A DNA stretch of 64,000 nucleotides from Gemmatimonadota bacterium (GTDB lineage Bacteria; JAAXHH01), in contig VXMB01000009.1 in assembly GCA_009841265.1 (NCBI GenBank), positions 293,911-357,910 on the forward strand, read 5' to 3'. The notes under the pieces were generated by a model that saw only the letters and a list, made by a program, of their open reading frames with translations, was not told where the DNA came from and did no database searches. How positions within the stretch are numbered: position 1 is the first letter of the stretch; the number at the start of each line of letters is the position of its first letter. Below, piece after piece: positions 43,776-52,124 of this stretch. A program made the position numbers and the translations under genes.

Positions 43776-45802
43776 TGACTGAAACCAATAAGGGCACGAA
43801 GCCCCAACCGCTTACGTTGACTCAGGAACTCATCCTGATGCTGCTCAACGAGGAGACCGGCTACTTCCACCAGGTGCCCGGTTGGCATTTGCACTGCGCC
43901 GTGGTCGGTGCCGTGCTTGCGGAGCTTTCACTCAGGTCCCGCATCGACACGGATGTGGAGTCCCTGTTCCTCCTCGACCCGACGCCCACGGGCAATTCCA
44001 CCATCGATTTCATACTCGAGGAAATCGCGAGCGAGCCCAATCAGCAGAATACGCAATACTGGATCGAACGGCTGGCTCCCCGTGCGGAGACGATCATCGA
44101 TTCGGTGCTGGATCGCCTGGTAGAAATGAAAGTCCTGGAACACCACGACGGCGAGTTCTGGACGCTGGCCCGAGTCGACTGGAAGATGGGATTGTACGAA
44201 GAGGACGAAAAGGGTACGGCGAATCAGTTCATCAGAACGCGGATCAGCCGGGCGATCTTCATGAACGAGATACCCGACCCGAGAGACGTCATCGTCATAT
44301 GCCTGGTCAATACCTGCGACGTTTTTCGATTCATGTTCCAACTCGACGAAGAGTCGGAGCAGCGCATTGAGTTCATCTGCAAGATGGACGAAATCGGCCG
44401 GTCAATCGCCGAAGCAGTCTCACACAAAATGGCCAGCCCGACGCTTCGCCGGGCCGCTTTTACGAGAAAGATCCCGACGGTTTCGCTTCGTAAACTGCTG
44501 CGAAACCCGCACGTACGAGACGGCAACCTCAACGCGCTATTTGCGAGCCTGGCGGAGGAGTACGGACCGGTGTTCAAGATCTGTCCTCCATTCGCCAAGG
44601 CCATGGTCTTTATGGCCGGACTCGAGGTAAACCGCTGGGTGCACAAGCACGGACGCATGTACCTGAGAGCCAGGGATTACTTCAGCGAATTCGAGAAGGT
44701 CTACGGTGCATCCGGCCTCTTGCCCTCTCTGGACGGCGCCGATCACTTCCGGCTTCGCAAGTCCTTGTCGCCGGCGTATTCTCGCGGAAGACTGGGAGGG
44801 CAGTTGAACCAGCTCTACCAACATGCACGACGTCACATGGCAAGCTGGAACGTCGGAGACGCCTATACCGCTTCGACCATGTGCCGCCGGATGATCAACT
44901 CACAACTCTCGCCCCTGTTTATCGGCGTCGATTCCCAGGACGTCCTGGACGATCTGATGAAGTTCAAGGAACGGGCGCTCAGCGTGCACGTCGCCAGGAT
45001 CCTGCCCAAATTCACACTGAACACCCCGGGCATGAAACGCCGGGCGAAAGCCCTGGATACGCTGATGGAACGAATCGAAGGCGTCCATACCCCTGCCCAA
45101 CGGGCCGATAGCCCCCGGGACCTCGTGGACGAGTACCTCAGCCTGCACGCGAGCGACCCGCAGTTCCTCCCGGAATCCAACCTGCGGTTTTCCTTTTCCG
45201 CGGCGTTGATTGCAAGCGTGTACCTGGGCGATATGTACAGCCTTGTCGTATACGCCATGGTGTCGCAGCCCGCGCTCTACGAGAAAATCCGGGAAGAATC
45301 CGATGCCTTGTTCGGGAACGGCGATCCGGATGCCGAGACGTTCGCGCCACCCGCGATCGACGTTACGCACCGCTTCCTCATGGAGTGCATGCGCATGTAC
45401 CCGATCGTGCCCATGTCTATTCGAAACGTGATGAACGTGTGTGTGTTCGAAGGGTACGAACTGCCCCTGGGAGAACGGCTCCATATCGCGCCGACCGCCA
45501 CGCATTACATGAGCGACATCTTTCCCGATCCGTACAAATTCGACATCGACCGCTATCTTCCGCCGCGCCACGAACATCGCAGTCCCGGATACGCTCCGTA
45601 CGGACTGGGCACGCACATGTGTCTCGGCACCCGTTGGATGGAACTGCAACTGGCTGTAAATCTGTTGTTGCTGGCGCATTACTTCAGGCTCGAAGTGTCG
45701 CCCGCGAACTTCAAGCTCAGGTTCAATCCGTTTCCCTCTTTGAAACCGAGCAAGAAGCTGAAGTTCGTCATCGCCGAACAGAGACACGAACTGCCTGTCT
45801 GA
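43775..45802 (+). CDS. GPP34 (GOLPH3-like) domain fused to a cytochrome P450
   Basis: 675 residues. Residues 11-220 read as a GPP34/GOLPH3 domain (LTLTQELILMLLNEETGYF, AVVGAVLAELSLRSRIDTD, DSVLDRLVEMKVLEHHDG), a fold that in eukaryotes binds PI4P and Golgi membranes. Residues 260-675 are a P450: ExxR at Glu537/Arg540 (ECMRMYP), PERF-like FDIDRYLPP, and haem Cys616 in PYGLGTHMCLG. The I-helix (473-495) lacks the usual AG-D/E-T motif: the site reads IASVYL. It is probably a membrane-attached monooxygenase or other P450 activity on a lipid, perhaps a sterol. ATG 43775 overlaps the RND stop, with GGGAGGG upstream. I know of no described fusion of these two domains. Confidence 0.85.
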   Translation: MTETNKGTKPQPLTLTQELILMLLNEETGYFHQVPGWHLHCAVVGAVLAELSLRSRIDTDVESLFLLDPTPTGNSTIDFILEEIASEPNQQNTQYWIERLAPRAETIIDSVLDRLVEMKVLEHHDGEFWTLARVDWKMGLYEEDEKGTANQFIRTRISRAIFMNEIPDPRDVIVICLVNTCDVFRFMFQLDEESEQRIEFICKMDEIGRSIAEAVSHKMASPTLRRAAFTRKIPTVSLRKLLRNPHVRDGNLNALFASLAEEYGPVFKICPPFAKAMVFMAGLEVNRWVHKHGRMYLRARDYFSEFEKVYGASGLLPSLDGADHFRLRKSLSPAYSRGRLGGQLNQLYQHARRHMASWNVGDAYTASTMCRRMINSQLSPLFIGVDSQDVLDDLMKFKERALSVHVARILPKFTLNTPGMKRRAKALDTLMERIEGVHTPAQRADSPRDLVDEYLSLHASDPQFLPESNLRFSFSAALIASVYLGDMYSLVVYAMVSQPALYEKIREESDALFGNGDPDAETFAPPAIDVTHRFLMECMRMYPIVPMSIRNVMNVCVFEGYELPLGERLHIAPTATHYMSDIFPDPYKFDIDRYLPPRHEHRSPGYAPYGLGTHMCLGTRWMELQLAVNLLLLAHYFRLEVSPANFKLRFNPFPSLKPSKKLKFVIAEQRHELPV

Positions 45803-45839
45803 AGTCGTGGAGACGGATTCCAGGGGAGAGGTCACCGTA

Positions 45840-46892
45840 TTGAAACTGGGTAAACTGTCCAGAGATCTGCGTGAGGCTTACCAGGGAACGGGCGTCAAGG
45901 GTCGAGTCCGGCACTTCGACGGCTGGACCGCGCGGGCGGCCCGGTCGGCCCGCGCGGCACAGGAAGCCGACGGCACAAGCGGGTATGACCATGCGGCAAC
46001 GGTGAAAGAGTACTATAACCTTTGCAGCGGATTCATGGTGTGGGGCTGGAACGAATCCCTGCATTTCGTACCGCTCACACCCGATGAGAGCCTGGAAGAA
46101 TCCATAGTCCGTCATCAGCGGTTGATGATCTCGAAGCTGGACTTGAAGCCGGACATGACGGTAGTGGACGTTGGTTGTGGAATCGGCGGCCCCATGCGCC
46201 GCGTCGTCCGTGAAGCCGGTGTCAAGGTCGTCGGAATCAACATCAGTGAAGTCCAGCTGGAGAAGGCAAGAAAGTTGAACGCGGAGGCCGGAATCGCTCA
46301 CATGGTCGATTATGAGGCATGCAGCTTTATGGATATGGGCGGCATCGAAGACGAGACGTTCGACCGGGGCTATGCTATCGAGTCGACCTGCCACGCACCG
46401 GACAAGGTACGCGCGTTCGAGGAGATATACCGCGTACTTAAACCGGGTGCGCTGTTCTGGGGCCAGGAAATGTGCCTGACTGACAAGTTCGATCCGGAAG
46501 ACGCCGGACACCGTGTCATTGAGCAGGAACTCAGGCGTGGCATTGCGCTGAACGACATCGCGACGTTCGGCGAAGTGAATCGCGCACTGGAAGCGGCGGG
46601 GTTCCAAGTCATGGAAGGGATGGACCGAGACATCCAGGAAGGGCCGTCCACGCCCTGGTATAGTACCATGGATAGTCGTCGCGGAACGTTGGGGAATACG
46701 CTGCGCAGGCTTCCTTGGGGCCGTAAGGCCATCATCGCGGGATCGAAGATGGCCGAAATGCTGCGTCTGCTTCCGAAGGGTTCATCTGAAGTCGTCCGGC
46801 TCCTTGATCGCACTGCGGACGCCTATGTTTCGGGTGGCAAGACGGGTATCTTCACACCGCTGTACTGTTTCCTGGCTCGTAAACCTCTTTAG
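45840..46892 (+). CDS. Sterol 24-C-methyltransferase-family SAM methyltransferase
   Basis: 350 residues. The sequence tracks the SMT (ERG6) family rather than generic methyltransferases. Region I is YYNLCSGFMVWGWNESLHF (59-76). It is followed by EESIVRHQRLM, SAM motif VVDVGCGIGGPMRRVV (108-123), VVGINISEVQLEKA, and YAIESTCHAPDKVRAFEEIY (178-197), where SMTs have YAIEATCHAP. SMTs methylate the C-24 side-chain double bond of sterols. TTG 45840 is chosen for the GGGGAGAGG site; GTG 45807 is an in-frame alternative with no ribosome site. It lies 37 bases after the P450 stop in the same operon. Confidence 0.88.
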   Translation: MKLGKLSRDLREAYQGTGVKGRVRHFDGWTARAARSARAAQEADGTSGYDHAATVKEYYNLCSGFMVWGWNESLHFVPLTPDESLEESIVRHQRLMISKLDLKPDMTVVDVGCGIGGPMRRVVREAGVKVVGINISEVQLEKARKLNAEAGIAHMVDYEACSFMDMGGIEDETFDRGYAIESTCHAPDKVRAFEEIYRVLKPGALFWGQEMCLTDKFDPEDAGHRVIEQELRRGIALNDIATFGEVNRALEAAGFQVMEGMDRDIQEGPSTPWYSTMDSRRGTLGNTLRRLPWGRKAIIAGSKMAEMLRLLPKGSSEVVRLLDRTADAYVSGGKTGIFTPLYCFLARKPL

Positions 46893-46916
46893 ATCCGACT
46901 AAACAGAGATGTTAAG

Positions 46917-47657
46917 ATGATGCTTGCGCGAATTGCACGTCTCGCGACGGTGGGGGCACTCGTGCTACTGGCGGTCGGCGCGAATGCCCAGTCGATCGAC
47001 GACGCTCGGATTGCTTTCGAGGAAGGCCGCTTTCTCGAGGCGGCGGACCTGGCGGAAGCCCTCGGGACCTCCGTGGGCTACGCCCTGGCGGCGCAATCGC
47101 TCGCGGTGCACGGCCACTACGTTGCGACCGGTGATGATCGGAAGGGGTTCTTTGAACGTGCGATGAAACTCGGCGAGGAGGCGGTGCGCGCCGATTCGAC
47201 CAATCAAGAAGCGTATTACCAGTCCGCGCACGCCGTTGGCCGGTATTCGCTGACGGTAGGCAGGTTTACGGCGCTTCGCCGGGGCCTGGCGGGCCGGGTC
47301 CGCGGACTGCTGGAGAGCGCGCTTGCCATCGATCCCGACTTCGCCGAGGCGCACATGGCCTTCGGGAGCTGGCATGCCGGTATCGCCCGAGCAGGGCGCG
47401 TGGCCCGGTTCCTGTACAAGGGAAACCGCGAGAGCGCCGTCTTCCATTACGAACGGGCGCTGGAACTCGCGCCGGACTTGATGATCGTCCTGCTGGAATA
47501 CGCGCTCAATTTACCCGATCTCGATAGAGAGGGCGGCCGGGAACGGGCCGGGGAATTGCTGTCGAAGGCGGCCGGACTCCCGGCGCGGGACGCCTTCGAA
47601 GCGCTCATCCATCAGGACGTTCTCGAGGCCCTGGCGGAACACGAGAACGGCGGGTAG
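46917..47657 (+). CDS. Periplasmic TPR-repeat protein
   Basis: 246 residues. A signal peptide (MMLARIARLATVGALVLLAVGANAQ, in pieces) is followed by helix pairs typical of TPR: DDARIAFEEGRFLEAADLAEA, RVRGLLESALAIDPDFAEAHMAFG and SAVFHYERALELAPDLMIVLLEY. It should act as a periplasmic scaffold. Bacterial sterol transport in Methylococcus uses an RND protein, a periplasmic binding protein and the helical-repeat protein BstC. The presence of a TPR protein beside an RND pump and an SMT is reminiscent, but homology to BstC is not shown. It is the last gene of the operon and starts 24 bases after the SMT stop. Confidence 0.8.
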   Translation: MMLARIARLATVGALVLLAVGANAQSIDDARIAFEEGRFLEAADLAEALGTSVGYALAAQSLAVHGHYVATGDDRKGFFERAMKLGEEAVRADSTNQEAYYQSAHAVGRYSLTVGRFTALRRGLAGRVRGLLESALAIDPDFAEAHMAFGSWHAGIARAGRVARFLYKGNRESAVFHYERALELAPDLMIVLLEYALNLPDLDREGGRERAGELLSKAAGLPARDAFEALIHQDVLEALAEHENGG

Positions 47658-47684
47658 CTCATCGGGCAGCGGATGTCGCGCCGA

Positions 47685-48761
47685 TCAGGCTGACGGCCGA
47701 TCCGGATAAAATTGCCGGCAATAGCGCCGGTACAGGCCGATGGGGCCGTCGGCCTTGCACAACCGGGGCGGCGTGCGAAACTGTTTCCGTTCCCAGATCA
47801 CCACGTCCTGCAGCACATCCCGTTTCTGCTGCGCCAGGAGGATCTGGTTCATCAGCCGCCGCCGCAGTTTCGACGGCAGGAATCCAAGACCGGAGACGAA
47901 CCGGCGGGGCTTCCGGATCTCCCGCAGCTGGCTAACCAGCACGAGGTCGATGTACTTGCCGTCGACCGGGGTCGGCAGGACCCAGAGCCTGGCGTGCATG
48001 TCGATGGTCTTCTCATGGATTTCAACGAAAGAGTAGCCGAGTCCGTGGATGTGCGTGACGGCCGAGACCTCGTAGACAAGGTCCTTGACACCCAGAACCC
48101 TGCGGACACGCTTGAAGTCAAAACAACTCTTCAGGTAGGCGCCTTCCACCGTGACTGATCCGACCGGGTTCACGTTGTCGTAGCCATGCACGTAACGCAG
48201 GTGGCCGATGTCCACGGAGTTCTCCGCGGTTTCCTGGGGATGGCTGCGAAACCGGAGGGTCCGGAGACCGAGGTCGCCCCACTCGCTGCCGGTCGGTGGG
48301 TCGTCCGGCAGGAACCAGTGCGCGGACCGCCCGCCGAGTCCGTACCAGGCGAAGACCAGGCCGAGGATCTCCCGGGTCTCGTACACGGCCAGCCGGGCGG
48401 CTTTCGGCGCCGGGGCGTTAGGCGTCGCGACGCACTGCCCGGTCGTATCGAACTCGAACCCGTGGAACGGGCAGACCAGGCGGCCGTCGCATATCTTGCC
48501 GCCGACCTTCGGTCCCAGGTCGGAACCCAGGTGCGGACACACGGCTTCGGCCACGCAGACCCGGCCTTCCTCGTCGCACCACGCGACGATATCCTCGCCC
48601 ATCCACTGCTTCTCGATCAGTTTTTCCCGCCGCAGCGTTTCGCGGGTCGTGACCAGGTACCAGCCTTCCGGGAACGGATGAAGCCCTTCCCTGGTTTGGC
48701 TGGCGGAAAGCCCGGTATCCGCGTCGGCCGCCGGCGTTGGGAACGTATCGGTTGTATACAA
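47685..48761 (-). CDS. Rieske non-haem iron oxygenase, steroid hydroxylase/desaturase-like
   Basis: 358 residues. The Rieske cluster is CPHLGSDLGPKVGGK (Cys75, His77) and CPFHGF (Cys97, His100). The mononuclear iron site is in ENSVDIGHLRYVHGY (Asn181, Asp184, His187, His192). The overall plan and spacing resemble KshA 3-ketosteroid hydroxylase, cholesterol 7-desaturase (DAF-36/Neverland) and bacterial sterol C-4 demethylase SdmA. I cannot say which. It would act on a ring carbon of a steroid or a similar lipid, with an electron-transfer partner not seen here. The TTG start at 48761 has GGAGGAT upstream and its own strong promoter. It converges with the TPR gene, 27 bases apart. Confidence 0.87.
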   Translation of the reverse strand: MYTTDTFPTPAADADTGLSASQTREGLHPFPEGWYLVTTRETLRREKLIEKQWMGEDIVAWCDEEGRVCVAEAVCPHLGSDLGPKVGGKICDGRLVCPFHGFEFDTTGQCVATPNAPAPKAARLAVYETREILGLVFAWYGLGGRSAHWFLPDDPPTGSEWGDLGLRTLRFRSHPQETAENSVDIGHLRYVHGYDNVNPVGSVTVEGAYLKSCFDFKRVRRVLGVKDLVYEVSAVTHIHGLGYSFVEIHEKTIDMHARLWVLPTPVDGKYIDLVLVSQLREIRKPRRFVSGLGFLPSKLRRRLMNQILLAQQKRDVLQDVVIWERKQFRTPPRLCKADGPIGLYRRYCRQFYPDRPSA

Positions 48762-48789
48762 GGCCTATCCTCCAGTGTGCCACGTAAGT

Positions 48790-48818
48790 ATTATAACTAC
48801 AAGGCGTTAACGCGACAA
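48790..48818 (-). promoter_or_regulatory. Strong sigma-70-like promoter for the Rieske gene
   Basis: Minus-strand TTGTCG (48813-48818), 17-base spacer, perfect TATAAT (48790-48795). The 10-bp palindrome GCGTTAACGC (48804-48813) lies in the spacer. Confidence 0.65.
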
Positions 48819-48934
48819 GCAGGATTTGGATCGAGCCGCCGGCACGTGGACTGGATCAGGCGAAATCAGGACCGGCTACCCGTGGCCCTGCGAGCGCCGG
48901 AAGGGCTTTGGAAGCCGGTCGAAACGGGGCCGTG

Positions 48935-50323
48935 TCAGCCCTTCGCCTTCCTGAACCGACCGCCGTACAGAATCCGACCGTAGTAGTTGTACATCCGCCT
49001 GGCCTCGGGGTCGTCAAAGGGATAGTCCGCCCCGATCTGCCGGGCGGCGGCGAGTCCGGTCACGAAGCAGGTCTCCTGGCTGTTCACCAGGGTGTGGGCG
49101 CCGCAGTGCCAGGTCCGCCGCCTGCCCTGGATGAAGCGAAACAGGTGGATGAGCCAGGCGACGTGGCGCACGTCGTGGACGATATGCTGGAACCAGCACT
49201 TCTTGACGATTTTCTGCGCATCGATCGGACTGACCGGGTTGTAGGTCACCAGACAGGGCCTATCGGAACGGTTGGCCCACGGTTGCTGGTTGTGCATGAT
49301 GTAGGTGATTTCATAGTTGTCCGGCCTGGCACCGTACTGTTCGATATGATTGCTCCGTGTTTCCAACGGTCTCACTTCGTTCTCCGGCAGGACGGAGGCG
49401 TCCGAGTGCACGACCGTGTGGTTGTGGAGTTCGCTCTCGTAGCGTATCGACGACAGCAGGTAGCGTTCCAGGAACGTGGGCCGGTCGAGCAGCATCAGGG
49501 CCTGGTTCGCATTGCACGCGAAGACCACCTCGTCGAACGTCTCCTCCACGCCGTCGGCGTCCTCGACCACGACACAGTCTGACCGGCGGTGCACTTTACG
49601 CACCGGCCGGTTTAGGTATATTCGGTCCCGGAATCCGGCTGTCAGGTTTTCATAGATCCGTCGCGTGCCCTGGTCCCACGTCTGCATGGGCGTCGCGCGT
49701 TCGATGTCGAAGAACTCCAGGTACCGTGCGAAGAGGGCCGCCGGCATGTCGAACACGTTCGTGGCCATCAGGAAATTGACGAACATGGGCTTCAGGATCT
49801 TGTATCTGAAGTCTCCGGAAAATCCGCCCAGGTTGAGCACCGTCCGCATCGTGATGTAATTGAATGGGTTGAGGGCGTTCATCAGCCTTGATCGGGAGCG
49901 GGTCAGCCGGCCGAACCGGTGCAGACGCTTCAGGACCCGTTGAAACCGGGCGATCTCGGGCTGAAGCTGTCGCCGGATGTCGGAGTCGAAGTCGTGGGCG
50001 TATACCCGGCCGTGGTATTTCACGCTGTAGTTGAACCGGGTGTCGAGCAGTTCGATGCCGAACTGCCGCATCAACAACAGGATGTGGTGGTATACCGATG
50101 GTATGAGCGCGGTGACGGATATGTCGAAGGGTATGGTGCCGCCGTCATCCTGCGGCATGTCGGCCGTAATCGCATTCCCGCCGACCTGGTCCCGGGCCTC
50201 GTACAGCCGGAAGTCAAACCGGTCCGGGTGGCGATGCAGCGCCCATGCGGCCCCGAGCCCGGATACTCCGCCGCCGATTATGGCGATTCTCTTCGGTTTT
50301 GTACCATTCTGGCCGGCTGCCAT
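48935..50323 (-). CDS. FAD-dependent amine-oxidase-like oxidoreductase (COG2907-like)
   Basis: 462 residues. The FAD-binding motif IAIIGGGVSGLGAAWALHRH opens the protein. Typical segments follow: FRLYEARDQVGGNA, PFDISVTALIPSVYHHILLLM, TWDQGTRRIYENLTAGF, VVFACNANQALMLLDRPTFLE and WHCGAHTLVNSQETCFVTGL. COG2907-type proteins are often found near lipid-modifying methyltransferases such as cyclopropane synthases. Here the neighbours suggest a sterol or lipid oxidation or desaturation role, by inference. ATG 50323 is chosen; upstream in-frame codons to 50422 translate the 15-bp tandem repeat (Ser-Asp-Arg-Pro-Val) and are not likely coding. Confidence 0.82.
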   Translation of the reverse strand: MAAGQNGTKPKRIAIIGGGVSGLGAAWALHRHPDRFDFRLYEARDQVGGNAITADMPQDDGGTIPFDISVTALIPSVYHHILLLMRQFGIELLDTRFNYSVKYHGRVYAHDFDSDIRRQLQPEIARFQRVLKRLHRFGRLTRSRSRLMNALNPFNYITMRTVLNLGGFSGDFRYKILKPMFVNFLMATNVFDMPAALFARYLEFFDIERATPMQTWDQGTRRIYENLTAGFRDRIYLNRPVRKVHRRSDCVVVEDADGVEETFDEVVFACNANQALMLLDRPTFLERYLLSSIRYESELHNHTVVHSDASVLPENEVRPLETRSNHIEQYGARPDNYEITYIMHNQQPWANRSDRPCLVTYNPVSPIDAQKIVKKCWFQHIVHDVRHVAWLIHLFRFIQGRRRTWHCGAHTLVNSQETCFVTGLAAARQIGADYPFDDPEARRMYNYYGRILYGGRFRKAKG

Positions 50324-50352
50324 GATCCTCGCATCCTCTTCATTAGCTGCAC

Positions 50353-50412
50353 CTGGAACCGGACGATCTGAAACCGGACGATCTGAAACCGGACGATCTG
50401 AAACCGGACGAT
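50353..50412. repeat. Four-copy 15-bp tandem repeat
   Basis: CTGAAACCGGACGAT repeated at 50368-50382, 50383-50397 and 50398-50412, with a first copy at 50353-50367 differing at one base. It lies between the FAD oxidoreductase start and the HyuB-like stop. No spacers, so not a CRISPR array. If translated on the minus strand it reads Ser-Asp-Arg-Pro-Val repeats. Confidence 0.9.
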
Positions 50413-50432
50413 AGGGTCCCATCCCGAACCCG

Positions 50433-52124
50433 TCAGTCTGCCGGTTTCCGATCCTTCGCGAAGCGGTAGTGCTCGCCCGCCCTTTCCGGGCTTACGAGTC
50501 CGTTCTGGACGTCCTCTTCCACCTTCTTCCCGTCCCGCTCGGTCGGGTCGCCCCAACCTCCGCCACCGGGCGTTTCGATCCGCAGGATCTCGTTCCGGTA
50601 CAGTTCGGTATGGGTCTTGGTCGGGATCTCCTTTTCGCGCCCTTCGGTGTCGATCACGTAACAGTGGGCCCCCGTGGCGTTCCCACCGCCTTCGAGTCCC
50701 CAGGGCGTGAACTTGCGGCGGTCGGAACCCAGGGTGATGATGGTGCGTTCTCCCAGGCACTTCAGTTCCCGCATCATCCCGCAGCCGCCGCGCTGGCGTC
50801 CCGGCCCCTCGGTGTCCGGGATCAGTCCGTACCGCTCGACCCGGAGCGGATAGGTACGTTCCATGATCTCGACCGGCGCGTTCCGGGTGTTGGTTAGGTG
50901 GGTGTGCACGCCGTCCTCGCCGTCGAGGTCGGACATGGCGCCCTGCCCGCCCGCGTAGGTTTCCACGTAGTTGTAGTAATCCCCCGTACCCGGATCGATC
51001 CCGCCGATGTTGACCAGATTCATCTCCCCGCTGCAGGCCGCGCACACCCGATCGGGCGCGGCCTGGTACAGCGCGCCCATGAGCACATCCACGACCCGCT
51101 GGTCCGTCAGGATGTTTGCATTGCCGATGGCAGCGGGGTAGGTGGCCTGGAGAATGGAGCCCTCGGGCGCGTAGATGTCCAGTGGCCGGTACGCCCCTGC
51201 GCAGGCCGGCAGGTCCGGATCGATCACCGCCTTGCACACGTAGCTGATGCAGGAAGCGGCCGCCGGCAGGCGCGCGTTCAGCGGGCCCAGGACCTGGTTG
51301 CTGCACCCCGAGAAATCCGCGCGCAGTTCGTGCCCGGATATGGTCAGGGTGACCGCGATCTTCACCGGCGCATCGGTGACGCCGTCGTCGTCCAGGTAGT
51401 CTTCGAAAGTGTACTCGCCGTCGGGCAGCGACCGGATGCCCGCGCGCATCCGCCGTTCGGCGTAGTCCTGGATCTCGTCCATGTAGCGAACGACTTCATC
51501 GGGAGATTCCCGCGAAATGAGTTCGCTCACCCGCTGCTGGCCGATCTGGGCGCAGGCGAACTGCGCCATGAGGTCCCCGCGCACTTCGTACTGCGTCCGC
51601 ACGTTCTGGTTGATCAGCCGGTAGATCTCTTCGTCTAGCCGTCCCTCCTTGAAAATGGGCAGGGGCGGGATCTGCAGGCCCTCCTGGTAGATCTCGGTCA
51701 CCCCGAAGGGCATGCTGCCGGGCGCAAATCCGCCCATGTCCACATGATGGGCGGTGGATGCCGCCAGCGCGACCGGGCGATGCTCGTGGAAAATGGCGGA
51801 TACCAGGGAAACATCCGGCAGATGACCCGGTCCCTCGGGATAGGGCAGGTTCGTGATGTAGACGTCGCCGGGCTGCATGGCCGACACGGGATAGGCTTCC
51901 AGGATAGACCGGACCACGCCGGGCATCACGCCGAGGTGCAGGGGGACGCCCGATTCCGCCTGGGCCAGGATCTCCCCGGAGGGTTGCACGATGGCCGCGG
52001 AGCAGTCGCGCCGGTCCTTGATATTGGTGGAGTAGCTGGTGCGGATCAGGGCGGCGCACATCTCTTCCGCGATGCCGGTCCACCGGTTGCGCATCAGTTC
52101 CAGGGTGATGGGGTCGGTCTTCAT
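50433..52124 (-). CDS. hyuB: Hydantoinase B/oxoprolinase family protein
   Basis: 563 residues. The family segments DPITLELMRNRWTGIAEEM, TSYSTNIKDRRDCSAA, VMPGVVRSILEAYP and a C-terminal GPGRQRGGCGMMRELKCLGE with HTELYRNEILRIETPGGGGWG mark it as HyuB or AcxB-like. HyuA/HyuB pairs use ATP to open cyclic amides such as hydantoins or 5-oxoproline, or to carboxylate acetone. ATG 52124 overlaps the HyuA stop in ATGA, so translation is coupled; the ORF is open to 52253. Confidence 0.9.
   Translation of the reverse strand: MKTDPITLELMRNRWTGIAEEMCAALIRTSYSTNIKDRRDCSAAIVQPSGEILAQAESGVPLHLGVMPGVVRSILEAYPVSAMQPGDVYITNLPYPEGPGHLPDVSLVSAIFHEHRPVALAASTAHHVDMGGFAPGSMPFGVTEIYQEGLQIPPLPIFKEGRLDEEIYRLINQNVRTQYEVRGDLMAQFACAQIGQQRVSELISRESPDEVVRYMDEIQDYAERRMRAGIRSLPDGEYTFEDYLDDDGVTDAPVKIAVTLTISGHELRADFSGCSNQVLGPLNARLPAAASCISYVCKAVIDPDLPACAGAYRPLDIYAPEGSILQATYPAAIGNANILTDQRVVDVLMGALYQAAPDRVCAACSGEMNLVNIGGIDPGTGDYYNYVETYAGGQGAMSDLDGEDGVHTHLTNTRNAPVEIMERTYPLRVERYGLIPDTEGPGRQRGGCGMMRELKCLGERTIITLGSDRRKFTPWGLEGGGNATGAHCYVIDTEGREKEIPTKTHTELYRNEILRIETPGGGGWGDPTERDGKKVEEDVQNGLVSPERAGEHYRFAKDRKPAD

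Noticed and set aside
50353..50412. Possible CRISPR array from the direct repeats
   Set aside because: The repeats are contiguous 15-bp units with no spacers.
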